64,000 nucleotides of DNA from JBOFWL01 sp051653605 (GCA_051653605.1 JBOFWL010000139.1:186001-250000), one strand, 5' to 3'. Positions 26,141-35,966 are shown, counted from the first letter of the stretch. Notes: generated from the sequence alone by a model not told the origin. Made by a program: numbers and translations.

Positions 26141-26686
26141 TTACAATTCATCGAGGAGGCGTTGACGATTTTGGTAATCTCTTGAATTTAAGAGACCTTG
26201 TTGATTCTGTTGATTTTGAGACTCTATCACTTGCTGAAGAATAGGAAAATCTGTTATTTTTATTGTCGCCGGATATTCTAAGGTAAGACGACGTGTTTGA
26301 GTTTCATCAAACCAAGAAACTTTATAGGCAGAACGGGTCTTTGGTACTCCGTATTTATCCATTAATTTTTCAGATAAAGTATAGAATGAAAATAGCTTAG
26401 CATTAAAGAAGATGGTAACCTGATAGCTACTTTTTTCAAAGGTATCTATCAGGACTTTTTGAATATTGTCATCTCTTCCTACTAGGGATAAAGTAAAGGG
26501 GGTATTTGGAATCAACTGAACCAGAAGCATATCTTTTTCAAGCAGGAGATCTGGGTGATTCTGAGCTAGCTCCATTAGAGTTTTATCATCCATGCCCAAA
26601 GAAAAACCTAAATAAGAAAATTTTTGACTCTGGCCAAAACAAACAATTGGAAGAATGATAAATAGAAAAGTGTTAATACTTCTCAT
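26141..26686 (-). CDS. Exported protein of unknown function after flhG
   Basis: 181 residues. A signal peptide ends at about residue 18 before Gln (CFG|Q). The body is mixed alpha/beta (YLGFSLGMDDKTLMELAQNHP, EKLMDKYGVPKT) and resembles small periplasmic proteins that score a start-of-domain GxxLG pattern. The tail is Gln/Asn/Arg-rich with repeats of QNQQ and QRLLD. Its start overlaps the flhG end by 14 nt, so it belongs to the flagellar transcript. A role in motility is only guilt by association. Confidence 0.72.
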   Translation of the reverse strand: MRSINTFLFIILPIVCFGQSQKFSYLGFSLGMDDKTLMELAQNHPDLLLEKDMLLVQLIPNTPFTLSLVGRDDNIQKVLIDTFEKSSYQVTIFFNAKLFSFYTLSEKLMDKYGVPKTRSAYKVSWFDETQTRRLTLEYPATIKITDFPILQQVIESQNQQNQQGLLNSRDYQNRQRLLDEL

Positions 26687-27569
26687 TGCCTAAAATACTA
26701 CTAATGAATGTCTTCCAACCAGAGGGACGACTTGTTGCAGAGGGTGTCATATTAAGCATTCGTCGAGCAATTAATTCTATATATTCTGAAGGTGGAGAAG
26801 ATGGGTGCAGAACAACAAAAGGAATCTGACGACGAACAGAATCTGCTACAACGGGGCTATCTGGAATAAAACCTAGAGGCTCAACAGTTACATTTAAGAA
26901 TTGTTGAGCAATAGAGATTAGTTTTCCCGCAACTTTTTCAGCTTCTTTCTGATTTCGAGCCCTATTTATAACTAGTTTCATAGGAGGAATAGAAGATTCC
27001 AAAGCAATAGTCTTAATAACACCATAGGCATCAGTTATAGAAGTGGGTTCTGGGGTAGTTACAACAATTACTTCATGTGCGATCGTTGCAAATTGGGTGA
27101 CAGTTGATGTGATTCCAGCTGAAGTGTCAATAATAATGAAATCAGCATAACTGAGATCCATCATAGACTTGATAAACCCAACAACATCGCTAAGAGGAAG
27201 GTTAGCCAATTGGCTTAGTCCTGATGCCCCTGCCACTAAATCAACCCCAAACGGAGTAGGAGTGATTATTTCTCTGATACTCTTTTGCCCTTTTAAAAGA
27301 TGATATAGGTTAGATTTAGGGATTAAATCGAGAAGAACATTAATATTTGCTAGACCTAAGTCAGCATCCATGATAATTACTTTTTTATTGAGAGGGATAC
27401 CTGAAGTATCTTTCATATTTGCAAGTGAAATTGCAAGATTAAGAGCAAAGTTTGATTTTCCAACACCTCCTTTTCCGGAAGTAATGGTAATAATACGTGT
27501 GCGAGAAGGGTCTCTATCTAGAGCTTGTTGAAGTTCCTCTCCATATGTTTGCTCAAATGATATTGCCAT
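26673..27569 (-). CDS. flhG: MinD-like ATPase FlhG (FleN/YlxH)
   Basis: 298 residues. Deviant Walker A TSGKGGVGKSNFALNLA near residue 30, switch region MDADLGLANINVLL, and IIIDTSAGI. FlhG controls flagellar number and placement together with FlhF. It lies 11 nt downstream of flhF. An AGGAGAT site precedes the ATG. The C-terminal 40 residues are divergent, as is common. Confidence 0.93.
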   Translation of the reverse strand: MAISFEQTYGEELQQALDRDPSRTRIITITSGKGGVGKSNFALNLAISLANMKDTSGIPLNKKVIIMDADLGLANINVLLDLIPKSNLYHLLKGQKSIREIITPTPFGVDLVAGASGLSQLANLPLSDVVGFIKSMMDLSYADFIIIDTSAGITSTVTQFATIAHEVIVVTTPEPTSITDAYGVIKTIALESSIPPMKLVINRARNQKEAEKVAGKLISIAQQFLNVTVEPLGFIPDSPVVADSVRRQIPFVVLHPSSPPSEYIELIARRMLNMTPSATSRPSGWKTFISSILGNEKY

Positions 27570-27580
27570 TAGTCTATCTC

Positions 27581-28957
27581 CTAATCTAGTGAATCGCTGA
27601 TCATCTTATTGATATCAGCAACTGCGAAGTCTTGTGGAATTTCTTGGCCATCTGTAAAAAAAGAAAAAGGTTTTTGCGTCTTAAAAGCGGCAGAAAGTAT
27701 AGATCCATAAGAACATGTTTCATCTAATTTTGTTACAATAATGTGGCTATAAGGAATATCGACATATCCTTCACAAATATAATCTAAATCAGCATTTTTT
27801 GTTGTGGCAGAGACAACAAGATGGATATCCATCATTAAAGGATAGTCTGCAAGCCATTCTGAGAGTTCTTTAATCTCAGATTTTTCCTTCGGACTCTTTC
27901 CAGATGTATCTATAAAAACGTAGTCAGACTCATTTGTTGAAAGAATCGCTTGCAATTCCTCATTTTTAGTAACAGTACAGAAGGAAGCTTTCATAAATCT
28001 AGCATATTTTTCTAATTGAGATTCTGCACCAACTTTATAACGATCAACGGATACAAATTGGAGTGATTTTTTACGCGTAAAGCCAAAATGAGCTGCAAAT
28101 TTAGCTAATGTGCTTGTTTTCCCCACTCCAGTAGGCCCAACTAATGCAATAATACTTCCATGTTGATAGTTATCTAGGTTCAGGTGAGATACTGGAATAT
28201 TATTTTTCAAAAACTCTTTAACCTTAGTGATAATATTGTTTTTATTGCTAAGCACTTCAGGATTTTTTTCGAGCTCTTTAGTGAAAGCATTAATAAAATA
28301 TCGACTAAATTCGCGTTCTTGCAGGTGTCGTTCAATCCAACGAAGGTGTTGAATATAAATTTCATTCTCATTGGGAAGAGCTTGTTCTTTTTGAATTTCT
28401 GAAGACAAAGTATTATTTTGAGATAAAATTAATTTTTTAAGTTCAGAAAGTTCATTTTTAAAAGAAAGAATTTCTTCTAAATGAGAATCTTGATCTTCAT
28501 TAAATAGGCTAGGAGTTGTTTCTTTAACTTTTTTTGCCTTTGCCGGAGTAGGTGGAGCAGGATAAGGCAATGCCTGAGATTTTTCATGAAGTTCTGCTTT
28601 TTCTGCAATTCGAGAAAGGCTTGCTATCATTTGTTTAGGATCGTTGCTCGATTTTTCAGCTAAGCGAGAGCGTTTCTCAATAATTTGTTTTTCGATAGAA
28701 GATAAGCGAGTTGTTGGTGCGGGTGGTATAACACTTTCGGAAGGAGTGTTGTTTGTTTTGGGTTGTTCCCATGTAGAATCGTATTCTGGGATGGCAACAA
28801 TGATTTGGTACTTTTTTTCTTTTTTTATACCAAAAATAGATGGAACACTTTCTGTTTTTGTATGAACAATACGCGCTTCCGGTTCTCGTTTTTGAAGTTT
28901 CTCTGCCTCAGCTCGGGCTTCATCTAGACTTTTCCCCTCGCATACTTTATAAATCAT
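27581..28957 (-). CDS. flhF: Flagellar SRP-type GTPase FlhF
   Basis: 458 residues from the ATG at 28957 (AAGGGG site 6 nt upstream). The variable B domain (about 1-200) is charged and Pro/Ser-rich. The NG GTPase domain follows, with the P-loop GPTGVGKTSTLAKFAAHFG near residue 270, the VSVDRYKVGAESQLEKYA region, FIDTSGKSPKE and VTKLDET. It recruits flagellar basal components to the proper site at the membrane. Between flhA and flhG, as in many flagellated bacteria. Confidence 0.95.
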   Translation of the reverse strand: MIYKVCEGKSLDEARAEAEKLQKREPEARIVHTKTESVPSIFGIKKEKKYQIIVAIPEYDSTWEQPKTNNTPSESVIPPAPTTRLSSIEKQIIEKRSRLAEKSSNDPKQMIASLSRIAEKAELHEKSQALPYPAPPTPAKAKKVKETTPSLFNEDQDSHLEEILSFKNELSELKKLILSQNNTLSSEIQKEQALPNENEIYIQHLRWIERHLQEREFSRYFINAFTKELEKNPEVLSNKNNIITKVKEFLKNNIPVSHLNLDNYQHGSIIALVGPTGVGKTSTLAKFAAHFGFTRKKSLQFVSVDRYKVGAESQLEKYARFMKASFCTVTKNEELQAILSTNESDYVFIDTSGKSPKEKSEIKELSEWLADYPLMMDIHLVVSATTKNADLDYICEGYVDIPYSHIIVTKLDETCSYGSILSAAFKTQKPFSFFTDGQEIPQDFAVADINKMISDSLD

Positions 28958-29026
28958 CAATAACCCCTTTAAATAGCCATGTTAATTATAAAGGAACTTC
29001 TTTTTTTTCGCAATTTTGAATAACAA

Positions 29027-31087
29027 TTATTTTATAACACCAAGCTGCTCTATCGTAGCACCTGAGGGCACTTCGGTATAAGCAAGCACAGGTACATCAA
29101 ATGAGTGCACCAAAATTTCGCGAACAATTCTACGAATTCTTGATGAACAGAGAATAACGGGGGTAATTCCTTGTCTTATCTTCTCTTCGATGAGTTCTCC
29201 TGAGGATTGTACAAATGCCTTAACTTGCTCTTGAGCCCAGTTACTTGAAGGTTCCATGGATGATTCGGTTAAAATCTCTTCCCAGTCTGGTGAAATCAAT
29301 AGCACTTTAGTTATATTATTGTTTGAAATAGAAGGGTCGGTAAATATTTGTTTACTAAGTACTTGTCGTATTTTTTCTATGAGTTGATCTGTTTTGGTTT
29401 GAGGGTCTCTATCTGCAATAGTTTCAAGAATGGGAACCATATTTCTGATTTTAATTTTTTCTTTTAGTAACCCTTGAAGAATCTTGTGAATTTCTCCAAT
29501 ATTTGAAGCTTTCAAGGCATCATCTACGATGGCAGGAAATTCTGCTCGTAAGGCATCTGTCATTTTTTGAATATCTTGGCGTGTTAGTAGAGCCCATGCA
29601 TTTTTACGAATTAATTCTGTAAGATGTGTGGAAAGAACCGTTGCCGGTGTATAAAGTGAGAATCCAATTTTTTCGGCATCGTTGCGGTCTTCGGGTGCTA
29701 TCCATTTTGCTGGAAGATTATACGTAGGGTCGAGCGACTCTATACCATCAATTTCTTTGAGGTCTAGTTTTGGGTTGAGCGCTAGCAGGCGTCGAACATG
29801 CAATCGCCCACGCCCAATTTCTTCCCCTCTAATTTTGACGATATATTCTTGATCATTCAAACTGACGTTATCTGTAATCCGTATTTGAGGTACGAGCAGC
29901 CCTAAGTCTAAGCCCAAAACACGACGCATCTGCTTGATTCGATCTAGCAAATCTCCCCCTTGAGAGGCATCAAAAAGAGGTATAAGATGGATCCCAATCT
30001 CTAAGCTCATAGGATCTATATGAAGAATATCTTGAATTGTTGGCTGGTTGTCTTGAATTTCGGCAGCTTGTTTATCTTTAACTAGCTGGCTTGCTTCTTG
30101 CTGAATGCTTTGCCCCATAATGTAGGCGCTTCCACTAAATAAAATGGCAATAAATGTTGTTAGAAAGAAGGGAAACCCAGGTAATACCCCAATTAAAAAG
30201 ATTGCTCCTGCAGTGATGTACAAGGTTTTAGGTAACATGACGATTTGCTTTGCGACGTCACTAGCAAATTTTTCGTTGGCACTATTACGAGTAACAATAA
30301 TACCTGTTGCCACCGACACCAACAGTGCGGGAATCTGAGAAACTAAGCCATCACCAATGGTTAAAATTGTATATTTTTGGGCAGAGACGGATAATCCCTC
30401 GCCTCTCATGCTTCCTGCAATAATGCCACCGATGATGTTGACAATAACAATTACCACGGCTACTTGCACGTTACCAGATACAAATTTCGAAGACCCGTCC
30501 ATTGCTCCATAAAAGCCAACTTCCATGCTGAGTGCGTTTCGTTTTACTTGAGCTTCTTCTGCAGTGATAGAGCCACTGTTAAGTTCTTCATTAATTGTAA
30601 GCTGTTTACCGGGGAGGGCATCCAACGCAAAACGGGCGGATACTTCAGAAACACGCGTAGCCCCTTTGGTAATTACCATAAACTGAATAGCCAAAAGAAC
30701 GATAAAAATCACAAATCCTACAACGAGATTTCCTCCCGCAACAAAATTCCCGAAAGCGCTGATGATACTGCCCGCTTGCCCTTGAGTAAGGATTAAACGA
30801 GTAGAAGAGACATTAAGCGCCAAGCTGAAAACAGTTGTTAGAAGTATTAATGTTGGAAAGGCTGAAAAGTCGGAGGGGCGAATAACATACATCGTTGATA
30901 AAATAATTAAAAAGGATAGAGATAGATTAAGCAATAGCATTATATCAAGTAAAAAAGGCGGGATGGGTACTATAAGCATTAGTACAACCCCGATTGCGGA
31001 AAGAGCAATAAAAAGGTCTGAATTTTTAGAAAGGATATTCAGAGCACGTAAACCTTGGTTTAACGGTGTTGGTGATGTATCAGCCAT
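29027..31087 (-). CDS. flhA: Flagellar export gate protein FlhA
   Basis: 686 residues, usual for FlhA. Eight membrane segments occupy about residues 20-325, including the conserved FHIPEP-type cytosolic loop (ATRVSEVSARFALDALPGKQLTINEEL near 150-175). The large cytosolic domain (about 340-686) binds export chaperones. It forms the nonameric ring of the type III export gate and couples proton flow to secretion. It follows flhB by 12 nt in the operon. Confidence 0.96.
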   Translation of the reverse strand: MADTSPTPLNQGLRALNILSKNSDLFIALSAIGVVLMLIVPIPPFLLDIMLLLNLSLSFLIILSTMYVIRPSDFSAFPTLILLTTVFSLALNVSSTRLILTQGQAGSIISAFGNFVAGGNLVVGFVIFIVLLAIQFMVITKGATRVSEVSARFALDALPGKQLTINEELNSGSITAEEAQVKRNALSMEVGFYGAMDGSSKFVSGNVQVAVVIVIVNIIGGIIAGSMRGEGLSVSAQKYTILTIGDGLVSQIPALLVSVATGIIVTRNSANEKFASDVAKQIVMLPKTLYITAGAIFLIGVLPGFPFFLTTFIAILFSGSAYIMGQSIQQEASQLVKDKQAAEIQDNQPTIQDILHIDPMSLEIGIHLIPLFDASQGGDLLDRIKQMRRVLGLDLGLLVPQIRITDNVSLNDQEYIVKIRGEEIGRGRLHVRRLLALNPKLDLKEIDGIESLDPTYNLPAKWIAPEDRNDAEKIGFSLYTPATVLSTHLTELIRKNAWALLTRQDIQKMTDALRAEFPAIVDDALKASNIGEIHKILQGLLKEKIKIRNMVPILETIADRDPQTKTDQLIEKIRQVLSKQIFTDPSISNNNITKVLLISPDWEEILTESSMEPSSNWAQEQVKAFVQSSGELIEEKIRQGITPVILCSSRIRRIVREILVHSFDVPVLAYTEVPSGATIEQLGVIK

Positions 31088-31099
31088 AATAACTCCTTA

Positions 31100-32269
31100 C
31101 TAGATATAACGAATAGCTTCTTCATGGACAGTGCGTGTTTTGCCCGAAGATGCGTAAACAAGAGATAAAATATTTGCGACAACTTCCCAATATTCATAGG
31201 GTATTTCTTCTCCTACATTTGCGGTGGCAAAAAGGCCACGTGCTAAGGGTTTGTTCTCGATAATTGGAACTTGATTTTCTTTGGCAAGCTCCCTGATTCG
31301 CAAAGCAGTTCTGTCTTTTCCTTTTGCTACAACAATCGGAGCAGACCCAATTGCTCTATCGTATTTTATAGCCACGGCATAGTGCGTTGGGTTAGTAATG
31401 ATGACATCCGCTGTGGGAACTGCTGCCATCATTCGGCGCATCCCTAATTGGCTTTCAAGCTGTCGAATTTTAGCTTTGATAGCGGGGTCGCCTTCGTCTT
31501 CTTTGAGTTCATCACGAAGTTCTTTTTTAGTCATTTTAAGTTGTTCGGTGTGTTCACGCTGCTGGAAAATATAATCTGCTATTGCAAAAATCAGCAGGAG
31601 GATGCCTGTCATTGCAACGAATCGAACTAACAATCCTGCGACCATCCCAAATGAGGTTTGAGCATCCATTCGTGTATAGGCGATCATCGAGGGTAATGCG
31701 TTTAGAGCAAAAGCCCCTGCAATCCCGAAAACAGCGATCACCTTGAGGAGGGATTTTCCTAAGTTAAAAAGCGCTTGAGAGCTCCAAAACATCTTTTGAA
31801 GATTTTTAAAGATACTTCCAAAGACTTTTTCTAAATTAAAAGCTAGTTTCTTTGTGGTAAAGAGAAATCGAGTCTGTATTAGAGAGATTATCAATGTTGA
31901 TACCACGGCAATTGCTAAAATAGGCCCAAGTACTGCTACTATATGATAGATTGTATCCCAGAATCCTGCTTGAATGTTGTTTTTAGATACGGAAATATTA
32001 TCGATATTAGCAATATAATAACGAATCATCTCAAGAAGGTGATTGAATAAATAGCGCCATAGGAAAACAATCCCAAAAAAAACAGATAAAAAGATAACAA
32101 TCCCCGATAATTCAGGAGACATAGGGATGTTCCCTTCTTCACGAGCACGTTGTTTTTTACGCTCGGAGGGAAGCTCTGTTCGTCCTTCATCTTCGGCGGC
32201 AAAGCGTTGAAGATCGAAGTTAAAGTTTGATATATCAATACTTAGGATAAGAATTAAGTCTTCGTTCAT
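31100..32269 (-). CDS. flhB: Flagellar export switch protein FlhB
   Basis: 389 residues. Membrane helices occupy about residues 50-235. The cytosolic domain carries the autocleavage motif NPTHYAVAIKYD, where cleavage between Asn and Pro switches substrate class from rod/hook to filament. The N-terminus has a longer lead (FNFDLQRFAAEDEGRTELPS) than some homologues; the segment LQRFA is widely seen in spirochaete and clostridial FlhB. The first codons overlap the fliR stop by 4 nt (ATGA). Confidence 0.96.
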   Translation of the reverse strand: MNEDLILILSIDISNFNFDLQRFAAEDEGRTELPSERKKQRAREEGNIPMSPELSGIVIFLSVFFGIVFLWRYLFNHLLEMIRYYIANIDNISVSKNNIQAGFWDTIYHIVAVLGPILAIAVVSTLIISLIQTRFLFTTKKLAFNLEKVFGSIFKNLQKMFWSSQALFNLGKSLLKVIAVFGIAGAFALNALPSMIAYTRMDAQTSFGMVAGLLVRFVAMTGILLLIFAIADYIFQQREHTEQLKMTKKELRDELKEDEGDPAIKAKIRQLESQLGMRRMMAAVPTADVIITNPTHYAVAIKYDRAIGSAPIVVAKGKDRTALRIRELAKENQVPIIENKPLARGLFATANVGEEIPYEYWEVVANILSLVYASSGKTRTVHEEAIRYI

Positions 32270-33051
32270 GCAGCCCTCCCCGAAAGGCGAATTAACTGCC
32301 GAATACTATCTGCCAGCTCGCTTAGCATGAGAGAGCCATAATCAATTAGAGGTGGGCAAATAAACCATAACATGAGAAATCCAAGCATAATTTTGATATT
32401 CCAGCCCATAATCATCACATTAAATTGAGGAGCAACCCTTCCTATCATCCCCATAGCGAGGTCTAGGAGTAATGTGATACCAATAATAGGCATCGAAAGC
32501 TTAAAAGCAAGCCCGAAAATGGCTGAAGAAGTCATTTTTAGCCCAAACATAAGCCCTTCTGTTGCCTGAATCTTTGCTAGAGGGATATCTCTAAAGGAAT
32601 TGATGATCATTTCCATAAAAATAAGGTGGCTTTCGGTTCGAATAAAAAGCAAAGAGATAATCGTACTTGTTATTCCCCCGATAGCAGGGATAGTGCTTTG
32701 CCCCAAAGGGTCCACGCTTTCTGAGAATGAAATTCCCATTGTTGTCGAAAATACTGTGCTTGATAATTGAAAAGCTACAACCATCATCTGCACACAAAAC
32801 CCTATGGATACCCCAACAAGAAAACTGCCCAATAAATCAATAATAAGAACAGAGAAATTAGGAGGTATAGGGATGAGATTTAGTGAAATCACCATTGGAG
32901 CACCTGTTAATGCTGTAAAAAAGGCTAATCCAGCACGAAACATAGCAGGAACCCCAGAAGAAAGCACGGGCAAAGTTAAAAATAAGGCGAAGACACGAAT
33001 AAATACAATCATAAATATCTGAAAATTACTCTGAAAAACGTTAACTAGCAT
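32266..33051 (-). CDS. fliR: Flagellar export protein FliR
   Basis: 261 residues with about six membrane helices. Family landmarks: RVFALFLTLPVLSSGVPAMFRAGLAF near residue 20, FCVQMMVVAFQLSSTVFSTTMGISF near 85, and DLAMGMIGRVAPQFNVMIMGWNIKI near 205. With FliP and FliQ it forms the helical export-gate core. It lies 6 nt after fliQ and overlaps flhB by 4 nt. Confidence 0.95.
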   Translation of the reverse strand: MLVNVFQSNFQIFMIVFIRVFALFLTLPVLSSGVPAMFRAGLAFFTALTGAPMVISLNLIPIPPNFSVLIIDLLGSFLVGVSIGFCVQMMVVAFQLSSTVFSTTMGISFSESVDPLGQSTIPAIGGITSTIISLLFIRTESHLIFMEMIINSFRDIPLAKIQATEGLMFGLKMTSSAIFGLAFKLSMPIIGITLLLDLAMGMIGRVAPQFNVMIMGWNIKIMLGFLMLWFICPPLIDYGSLMLSELADSIRQLIRLSGRAA

Positions 33052-33057
33052 TTTTAC

Positions 33058-33327
33058 CTACATTTTAGCTGTTGCAATGAGTTCAAACATGGCACTAACA
33101 AAATTGAGCATGCGTGTCAAGTAAAAGGGGGCGGCGACCCCTAGCATAATGGTAATAACAATAAATTTGGGTACAAAAGTAAGAGTTTGTTCTTGAATAG
33201 ATGTAGTTGCTTGAAAGATCGAAATAATCAATCCTAGAACCATCGTAACTCCTAAAATAGGAACACTTAAAAAGAGAACTTCAAGCATAGTTTGGTTGAT
33301 GATAGCTAAAACCAATCCTTGAGACAT
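33058..33327 (-). CDS. fliQ: Flagellar export protein FliQ
   Basis: 89 residues, two membrane helices. The pattern VPILGVTMVLGLIISIFQATTSIQEQTLTFVPK is diagnostic. Component of the FliPQR gate. AGGAGGGA precedes the ATG, 13 nt after fliP. Confidence 0.95.
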   Translation of the reverse strand: MSQGLVLAIINQTMLEVLFLSVPILGVTMVLGLIISIFQATTSIQEQTLTFVPKFIVITIMLGVAAPFYLTRMLNFVSAMFELIATAKM

Positions 33328-33340
33328 CTATCCCTCCTTA

Positions 33341-34099
33341 CTAAGATATGAAGCTACGTACTAACTTATCGATCAGAAGATCCCACCCATCAGCAAGAAC
33401 AAAAAGCAAGATCTTGATGGGGAATGCAATAGTAGCTGGGGGAACCATCATCATACCCATACTCATGAGAGTTCCTGCAGTGATAACATCAATTATCGTA
33501 AAGGGAATAAGAATCAACACTCCCATATAGAATGCAATTGAAATCTCATTTAATACAAAGGCTGGTATTAACACATGAGTAGGCACATCGTCTGGAGTGC
33601 GAGGACGCTCTGTTCCTGAAAGTTGGATAAATCGGAAGATATATCTTTCTGATGTTTCCTGAAACATAAATTGACGTAATGGTTCCATGCTTTGAGTAAA
33701 ACCTTGCTGGAGTGTGATTTGATTATTCAAATAAGGTTGTACTCCTTCATTATATGAGCGTTGTAAAATAGGAAACATCACAAAAAGTGTCATAAATAAA
33801 GACAAACCAGAAATAACCTGATTGGGGGGTAAACCCTGAGTGCCAAGCCCTCGCCCTACAAATGAAAGAACGATGTAAATGCGGACATAGGACGTTAAGA
33901 GAATTAAAAGAGATGGTGCTAGTGATATAATAGTAAGTAAAAATAATATTTGTACGGCCAAGGCGACTTCAGTGGGAGTTCGAGCCTGAGCCACGTTAAA
34001 ATTTAATGTGGGAATAGCAAGTTGTTGAGCATATAAAGCTATTGATGGTATGAAAATAGATGAAAGAACAGCGGAAAGTTTGATTAACGTTTTATGCAT
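33341..34099 (-). CDS. fliP: Flagellar export protein FliP
   Basis: 252 residues. The N-terminal signal-like segment ends about residue 24 (LYA|Q), in keeping with FliP proteins that carry a cleaved signal peptide. Diagnostic segments: FLLTIISLAPSLLILLTSYVR, GLPPNQVISGLSLFMTLFVM, FIPFTIIDVITAG-like near residue 190 and MGMMMVPPATIAFPIKILLFVL. First gene of the export operon, with no fliL/fliM/fliN genes in front. Its promoter (34141-34169) is of the housekeeping type. Confidence 0.95.
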   Translation of the reverse strand: MHKTLIKLSAVLSSIFIPSIALYAQQLAIPTLNFNVAQARTPTEVALAVQILFLLTIISLAPSLLILLTSYVRIYIVLSFVGRGLGTQGLPPNQVISGLSLFMTLFVMFPILQRSYNEGVQPYLNNQITLQQGFTQSMEPLRQFMFQETSERYIFRFIQLSGTERPRTPDDVPTHVLIPAFVLNEISIAFYMGVLILIPFTIIDVITAGTLMSMGMMMVPPATIAFPIKILLFVLADGWDLLIDKLVRSFIS

Positions 34100-34140
34100 G
34101 AAAAACCTCTTGCATCGTATGGAGAATACAAATACTAGAT

Positions 34141-34169
34141 ATTATAGTCTTCTTGAGCAAATATTTCAA
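34141..34169 (-). promoter_or_regulatory. Promoter of the fliP flagellar export operon
   Basis: Minus-strand TTGAAA, 17-nt spacer, TATAAT, about 40 nt before the fliP ATG. It is a sigma-70 type, not the FliA (TAAA-N15-GCCGATAA) type. Confidence 0.75.
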
Positions 34170-34201
34170 ATTTCAGCAAGATCAATTCATACTATCTTAC
34201 A

Positions 34202-34230
34202 TTGACAAAAGTAGGGTTTTTGGATATAAT
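34202..34230 (+). promoter_or_regulatory. Consensus promoter of lnt
   Basis: TTGACA (34202-34207), 17-nt spacer, TATAAT (34225-34230): a perfect consensus. It is divergent from the fliP promoter, and it excludes an in-frame TTG at 34202 as the start codon. Confidence 0.88.
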
Positions 34231-34249
34231 GAGAAATCGGGGGTTTGAC

Positions 34250-35896
34250 ATGAAAATACCGTTTTTGCAAGCATTTTTTACTCGCCTAAGTAAAGATGAA
34301 GTATTCCGAAATCGCATTTGTTTTCCAATGTGGGCAATTTTGGGTATTTTATCATACCCGATGTTTAGTTTCCCTCTAATCTGGGTTGCATATATACCTC
34401 TTGTCTATGCGGTGCATCAAACTAGTCTTAAAAATGTGATGATATATGGCTTTTTCTCGGCAATGTTGTATTTTGCTGGGACACTTTTTTGGCTAGTAGC
34501 TTTCCACGAAGCAAGCATATTTTTTGCTTATCCATTTTGTTCGTTTTTATTTACCGCATTTTTGTTATTTGCTCGATATACGGGGGCACGTTTTCCCTTT
34601 TTCCGCTTTATTTCGGTGCCACTTTTTCTCACCGCCTTCGAAGTTTTTCGAAGTGTTGGATTTATTGGATTTCGCTGGAATACCCCAGCAGATGCACTCT
34701 GGAATCAGTTGGTATTCCTTCAATCGGCAGATATTATTGGCTGGGCAGGAGTTAGCTTCCTAATTCTCCTTGTGAATAGTGTTGTTGCTGAGATTCTTAT
34801 TTTATGGAGAGATGGACGATCGCTGCATCAAGCAATATTGGCTGGTTTTTTCCCATTCTATGTGGGGTTATTCTGCTTTTTAGCTAATATTGCCTACGGG
34901 GTTTCGGCTATTCAACGCTGGTCGGATATCGTCGATAACAAACTTGCATCAGAAAAAATAGCCCTAATTCAGCCAAACCGTCCTGGCTCTTTTAATTGGC
35001 GCTCGGTTGAGGCTGATCTTTTCACTAAATTTGAGGGAATGGTTAAAACTGCGGTCGATGAAAATGCAAGGCTTATTGTTCAAACAGAGATTATGACACT
35101 TGATTTTCTTTGGCAGAATCTTGATAATTTAGGGAGAAATCACCCAGTTAATCGTTATACCTCTCAATTGGTTGATCTCCCTCGTAAATATAATGTTCCT
35201 ATAGTTTTAACTCATTTTGATAATGATAAAAAAACGGGAAAATTCTACAACGCTGCCACTTTTGTTGATTATAACGCAGATGGGGAAATACAAACAAATA
35301 CATACAGAAAAATACATATTGTTCCTTTTGGTGAATGGATTCCTGGAGCAAGGAATATCAAATGGATACAAAATATTTTAGATTCCATAGGAGCGGCTTG
35401 GGCATCTCCTGGGGATGAATTTACTCTTATGAGAGATAGGGCTGGTCGAAAATTTGCAATGCTGATCTGTTTTGAGGACATATATGCATCGCTGGCACGT
35501 ATTTTTGTTGATAGAGGAGTATCTTATTTTGTCAATGCAACCAATGATGGTTGGGCATATAAATGGAAACTAGGTTCTAAAACACCATTATGGCAGCACT
35601 TGGTAAATAGTGTGCATACATCAATTTCGCTAAGAAGATCTATTGCTCGTTCGGTGAATACGGGTATAACCGTGGTTATCGACCCTTTAGGCCGTATTGA
35701 TTACTCAGGCATTCCGGAGTATACAGATGGAGTCTATGTGGCGGATGTGAAGGTTATGCCTGAAGGTTATCGATCACAATATGTTCGCTCTGGTTGGTTT
35801 TTAGAGTACTTATTTTTTATTTTAGCAGGTCTTTTTCTTTTCAGAGCTCTTGTTAGCGATAATAAAGCTCAAACAATGAAAAACATACTTAATTAA
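34250..35896 (+). CDS. lnt: Apolipoprotein N-acyltransferase
   Basis: 548 residues from the ATG at 34250, after GGGGGT. The N-terminal half has six or more membrane helices. The C-terminal nitrilase-like domain faces the periplasm. The catalytic triad is E280 (QTEIM), K354 (YRKIHIVPFGEW) and C407 (LICFED). It adds the third acyl chain to diacylglyceryl-Cys lipoproteins, the last step of lipoprotein maturation in diderms. At least one client is in the window, the binding lipoprotein at 52070-53758. It is a single gene followed by a new promoter. Confidence 0.93.
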   Translation: MKIPFLQAFFTRLSKDEVFRNRICFPMWAILGILSYPMFSFPLIWVAYIPLVYAVHQTSLKNVMIYGFFSAMLYFAGTLFWLVAFHEASIFFAYPFCSFLFTAFLLFARYTGARFPFFRFISVPLFLTAFEVFRSVGFIGFRWNTPADALWNQLVFLQSADIIGWAGVSFLILLVNSVVAEILILWRDGRSLHQAILAGFFPFYVGLFCFLANIAYGVSAIQRWSDIVDNKLASEKIALIQPNRPGSFNWRSVEADLFTKFEGMVKTAVDENARLIVQTEIMTLDFLWQNLDNLGRNHPVNRYTSQLVDLPRKYNVPIVLTHFDNDKKTGKFYNAATFVDYNADGEIQTNTYRKIHIVPFGEWIPGARNIKWIQNILDSIGAAWASPGDEFTLMRDRAGRKFAMLICFEDIYASLARIFVDRGVSYFVNATNDGWAYKWKLGSKTPLWQHLVNSVHTSISLRRSIARSVNTGITVVIDPLGRIDYSGIPEYTDGVYVADVKVMPEGYRSQYVRSGWFLEYLFFILAGLFLFRALVSDNKAQTMKNILN

Positions 35897-35915
35897 ATGT
35901 TTTTATGTAAAAAGT

Positions 35916-35944
35916 TTGCAAAAAAAAACAGTGCATCGTATAAT
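35916..35944 (+). promoter_or_regulatory. Promoter of the membrane-anchored protein gene
   Basis: TTGCAA (35916-35921), 17-nt spacer, TATAAT (35939-35944), giving a leader of about 15-20 nt. Confidence 0.8.
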
Positions 35945-35966
35945 CATAAAAAATCAAGAGGCATCT

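Noticed and set aside
34202..34249. A longer N-terminus for Lnt starting at TTG 34202.
   Set aside because: That TTG is part of a perfect TTGACA-17-TATAAT promoter; the ATG at 34250 has GGGGG upstream and begins a normal Lnt sequence.
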